Below are positions 62,093-64,000 of a DNA stretch of 64,000 nucleotides, piece by piece. The position numbers and the translations under genes were made by a program. Position 1 is the first letter of the stretch, and every line of letters begins with the position of its first letter. The stretch lies in NCBI GenBank assembly GCA_022508985.1, contig JAFLUA010000011.1, positions 1 to 64,000 on the forward strand, read 5' to 3'. Source of the DNA: Muribaculaceae bacterium. GTDB taxonomy: Bacteria; Bacteroidota; Bacteroidia; Bacteroidales; Muribaculaceae. The notes under the pieces are model-generated. The model was not told the origin of the DNA. It was given only the letters and a program-made list of their open reading frames with translations, and made no database searches.

Positions 62093-62563
62093 TCACATCA
62101 CATACCCAAGCACTTTAGGGGCCATTTGCGTGATAAACGGCCTCCAAGGCTTTTCGTGATTCATGAAATGGCCTTTATGGTCGGGCGACACCATAAGGTA
62201 GACGTTGATGGCTATACTCATAAAGAAAGCCCATGTAAGAACGCCAAATACAGCACCGGCGATACGGTCGACGATTCGCACATGCAGTGCCGATAATGCA
62301 TTTGCTAAAAGACCGGCCACAAGGCCTACACAGATAAAGACAACTATGAATAGGAGTATATACACCAACACCCGATAAAGCGCAAATCGCTTAGCTTCGG
62401 CGTCGACAAGCATACCGACAACGACGTCGCCGTAAAAGCGGCATACTAATATGGCTATGACAAGCCCGGCAACGGTGCCCAATTGCTTTAGGAAGCCCTT
62501 TTTGAAGCCCATAACGAGGGCTAACGCGAGGACTACAAGTATTATAATATCTGTTATGCTCAT
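62093..62563 (-). CDS. cvpA: CvpA-family membrane protein
   Basis: This 156-aa protein has four hydrophobic helices and the family's features: DIIILVVLALALVMGFKKGF then LKQLGTVAGLVIAILVCRFY, and later IVDRIAGAVFGVLTWAFFMS. CvpA proteins are inner-membrane proteins first linked to colicin V production; homologues affect envelope stress and bile tolerance. It is first of the cvpA-sufBCDS run. A -7 box TACTTTTG lies at 62590-62583 on the minus strand, 20 bp upstream of the ATG. Confidence 0.85.
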   Translation of the reverse strand: MSITDIIILVVLALALVMGFKKGFLKQLGTVAGLVIAILVCRFYGDVVVGMLVDAEAKRFALYRVLVYILLFIVVFICVGLVAGLLANALSALHVRIVDRIAGAVFGVLTWAFFMSIAINVYLMVSPDHKGHFMNHEKPWRPFITQMAPKVLGYVM

Positions 62564-62582
62564 TTTGATTTACTTTAGACTA

Positions 62583-62590
62583 CAAAAGTA
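62583..62590 (-). promoter_or_regulatory. -7 promoter element of cvpA-suf
   Basis: On the minus strand TACTTTTG (62590-62583) fits TAnnTTTG and is 19 bp before the cvpA ATG. No TTG at -33 was found, which may mean another factor helps. Confidence 0.45.
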
Positions 62591-62706
62591 CGATTTTTTT
62601 TTGAGAGAACGGCTCTTGTTGATAAAAAGGGATTTTTTGGAGGGCTTAAACATCGAGTGCGGGACGATTTTTATGTTATAAAACATATTTTTTGAGATTT
62701 TTTATG

Positions 62707-62714
62707 TACCTTTG
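62707..62714 (+). promoter_or_regulatory. -7 promoter element of the winged-helix gene
   Basis: TACCTTTG (62707-62714) fits TAnnTTTG, 35 bp before the ATG at 62750. The nearest upstream TTG is only 12 bp away, so the -33 box is not clear. Confidence 0.45.
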
Positions 62715-62749
62715 CACCGTGAATAAAATTTTTAATAATTACAAAGTAG

Positions 62750-62983
62750 ATGTCTAACAACAATTTTCAAGCTATGAACACAGAAACAATCGGCACGAAT
62801 GCCGGAACAGTATGGGTTGCCCTTAACAATGCAACAACTCTTGGCATCAAGCAACTTAAAAAAGTGACAAAACTTAAAGACAAAGAGCTATACGCAGCAC
62901 TTGGATGGCTTGCCCGCGAAGGCAAAGTGAATATGACACAATCGTCCGAAGATGAGAAAGATATATTAGTAACTCTCATTTAA
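62750..62983 (+). CDS. Small winged-helix protein (DUF2582-like)
   Basis: This 77-aa protein has the pattern of the Bacteroidetes winged-helix family: TETIGTNAGTVWVALNNATT, LGIKQLKKVTKLKDKELYAA, then LGWLAREGKVNM. An internal ATG at 62774 (69 aa) would fit the usual N-terminus of relatives better. The helix-turn-helix suggests DNA binding or protein contact, but no target is known. It is monocistronic, with a strong terminator shared with the convergent susD-like gene. Confidence 0.85.
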   Translation: MSNNNFQAMNTETIGTNAGTVWVALNNATTLGIKQLKKVTKLKDKELYAALGWLAREGKVNMTQSSEDEKDILVTLI

Positions 62984-63007
62984 GCGGTAAATCGAATATA
63001 GCATAAC

Positions 63008-63046
63008 AAAATAGGCAGGGAATTGAAAACGCTCCCTGCCTATTTT
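63008..63046. terminator. Bidirectional terminator
   Basis: AAAATAGGCAGGGA (63008-63021) and TCCCTGCCTATTTT (63033-63046) form a perfect 14-bp stem with an 11-nt loop. The A-tract and T-tract at its two ends let it work from both strands. It lies between the winged-helix gene (stop 62983) and the convergent susD-like gene (stop 63064). Confidence 0.9.
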
Positions 63047-63063
63047 GTTTATTTGCCTACCCT

Positions 63064-64000
63064 TTATTTGAATGCAGGGTAGCCCGGGTTTTGAGTATAT
63101 TTACCCAATGAGAAGTTATATTGGTTAACCGGTATCGGGAAATATTCTTCGCCTGTTTCAAACGATGCTATATCGTAATAAATGCGATGATCTTTCTCTG
63201 CTTCGAAATATTTGTTCATAACATCTTTTGCAATGCCCCAGCGCACGAGGTCGAAGAAACGCTCGCCTTCGAGTGCTTTTTCGAGACGCATTTCGGTGCG
63301 GAGAGCTTGACGTGCATATTCTTGCGACCAACCGGCAGCAGGATACAATCCGATTTTATAGTTGGCTGCATCTTTTGAGTTATCGTAGAAATCTTTTACG
63401 AACTCGCTATTAGCAGCACGTTGGCGTACGCGGTTTATAAGTTGTCGCGCTGTTTCAAGACCGTTAGCATCGCCAATTTCGATAAGTGCTTCTGCCTTGT
63501 AGAGGAGAAGGTCGGCATAACGGATAATTTGCCAGTTAAGCTGCGACTGCCCCCAAGGCCAACCTTGATACATGTCAGACGATTCGGGCGACACCCAGAA
63601 ACGTTTTGCGCAATTGTATCCGTAAGTACCGAAGTCGCGTACCCAAATCAAGCATGGTGTTTCTTTCCATGTCTTGTAAGTGATAGTCGGACGACCTACA
63701 ACAAAGTCGAGACGGGGGTCTACGGTCGGAGTGGTATTGCTCAGCTCTATTTTATCTTCTTCGGGGGTATATGTTACCCATGCATAGTCGGGACGGCTTT
63801 GATAATCAAATACCGGGAGGCCGTTTTCATCGGTCTGATAAGCATTGATAAGGTCTTGAGAGGGGAGGAAAAATCCATCACCGCCATAGGGGCTCGAACC
63901 GGCAGGTGAGTTGAGCAAGTTGCTCATATTAGTGCGGCCGGCATCGATAGAACCGTCATTCATAGAGTGTTGCACAGCCCATACCGATTCAACACCATTT
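63064..64000 (-). CDS. SusD/RagB-family nutrient-binding protein, 5' truncated by window
   Basis: The reading frame stays open to the window edge, so this is the C-terminal part (312 codons visible). The GTG at 63975 is not a start, because the upstream residues VESVWAV continue the homology. SusD features seen are VWAVQHSMNDGS, ENGLPVFDYQSRPDYAWVTY, WQIIRYADLLLYKAEALIEI, RQLINRVRQRA, and the end part ERFFDLVRWGIAK, FPIPVNQYNF and NPGYPAFK. SusD proteins are outer-membrane lipoproteins that help a SusC TonB-dependent porin take up glycans. The susC partner should lie just beyond the right edge. Confidence 0.93.
   Translation of the reverse strand, partial: NGVESVWAVQHSMNDGSIDAGRTNMSNLLNSPAGSSPYGGDGFFLPSQDLINAYQTDENGLPVFDYQSRPDYAWVTYTPEEDKIELSNTTPTVDPRLDFVVGRPTITYKTWKETPCLIWVRDFGTYGYNCAKRFWVSPESSDMYQGWPWGQSQLNWQIIRYADLLLYKAEALIEIGDANGLETARQLINRVRQRAANSEFVKDFYDNSKDAANYKIGLYPAAGWSQEYARQALRTEMRLEKALEGERFFDLVRWGIAKDVMNKYFEAEKDHRIYYDIASFETGEEYFPIPVNQYNFSLGKYTQNPGYPAFK

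Noticed and set aside
62451..62681. 76-codon frame opposite to cvpA's start and promoter
   Set aside because: It overlaps the cvpA signal and the -7 box; the translation has no motif.

Overview
This 64 kb window is a stretch of bacterial chromosome from the phylum Bacteroidota, order Bacteroidales. The evidence is a type IX secretion system (PorU/PorV) with a cargo protease that carries a C-terminal sorting domain, a SusD/RagB-family lipoprotein at the right edge, DUF1573 and DUF4838 proteins, and the Bacteroidetes promoter form (-33 TTG, 20 bp, -7 TAnnTTTG). That promoter is found intact eight times. A Muribaculaceae-like gut lineage is plausible, but the family is my inference. I saw no insertion sequence, prophage, CRISPR array or rRNA; the one RNA gene is tRNA-Pro(GGG) at 200-273.

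Layout. 1-1.3 kb: tRNA-Pro, its terminator, short direct repeats, and a divergent PAP2 phosphatase whose promoter overlaps an inverted repeat. 1.4-10.8 kb: a type IX secretion block with two tandem PorU-type C25 proteases either side of the NADH sensor gene rex and a degenerate FAH-fold gene, followed by porV. 10.8-15.5 kb: ispF, uvrB and a YgiQ-type radical SAM gene. 15.7-20.2 kb: a secreted Tyr/Trp/His/Ser-rich protein, an OmpP1/FadL-like barrel, a small unknown protein, and a convergent histidine acid phosphatase. 20.4-29.4 kb: a mainly co-directional run of a new 55-aa membrane protein, dxs, trkA, trkH, aminopeptidase P, gamma-carbonic anhydrase, aspartate kinase and a Dabb protein.

29.4-38.9 kb (minus strand): a cluster that looks like a synthase-dependent exopolysaccharide system. 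It has a membrane GT2 synthase, a membrane-anchored HEAT-repeat protein, a TPR plus outer-membrane-barrel protein, a DUF4838 lipoprotein and a DUF1573 lipoprotein, preceded by a repeat-linker lipoprotein. 39.2-51.5 kb: aldo/keto reductase, a stand-alone homocysteine methyltransferase, a 56-aa ferredoxin, htpG, and an RNA/translation group (DEAD helicase, S4 protein, pth, rplY, rsmD). A DUF3822 protein and a Dna2-like nuclease-helicase follow. 51.6-55.7 kb: two small unknown genes and a large M6 metalloprotease with a type IX sorting domain, the obvious client of PorU/PorV. 55.9-62.6 kb (minus strand): a class II Fic protein with palindromic operators, then the sufBCDS iron-sulphur operon behind cvpA. 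62.7-64 kb: a small winged-helix protein and the 5'-truncated susD-like gene.

The two parts most worth following are the secretion block with its embedded rex and duplicated PorU, and the GT2/HEAT/TPR-barrel cluster. Several long reading frames begin at TTG codons inside or upstream of promoters; I moved those starts to the downstream ATG and say so in each entry.
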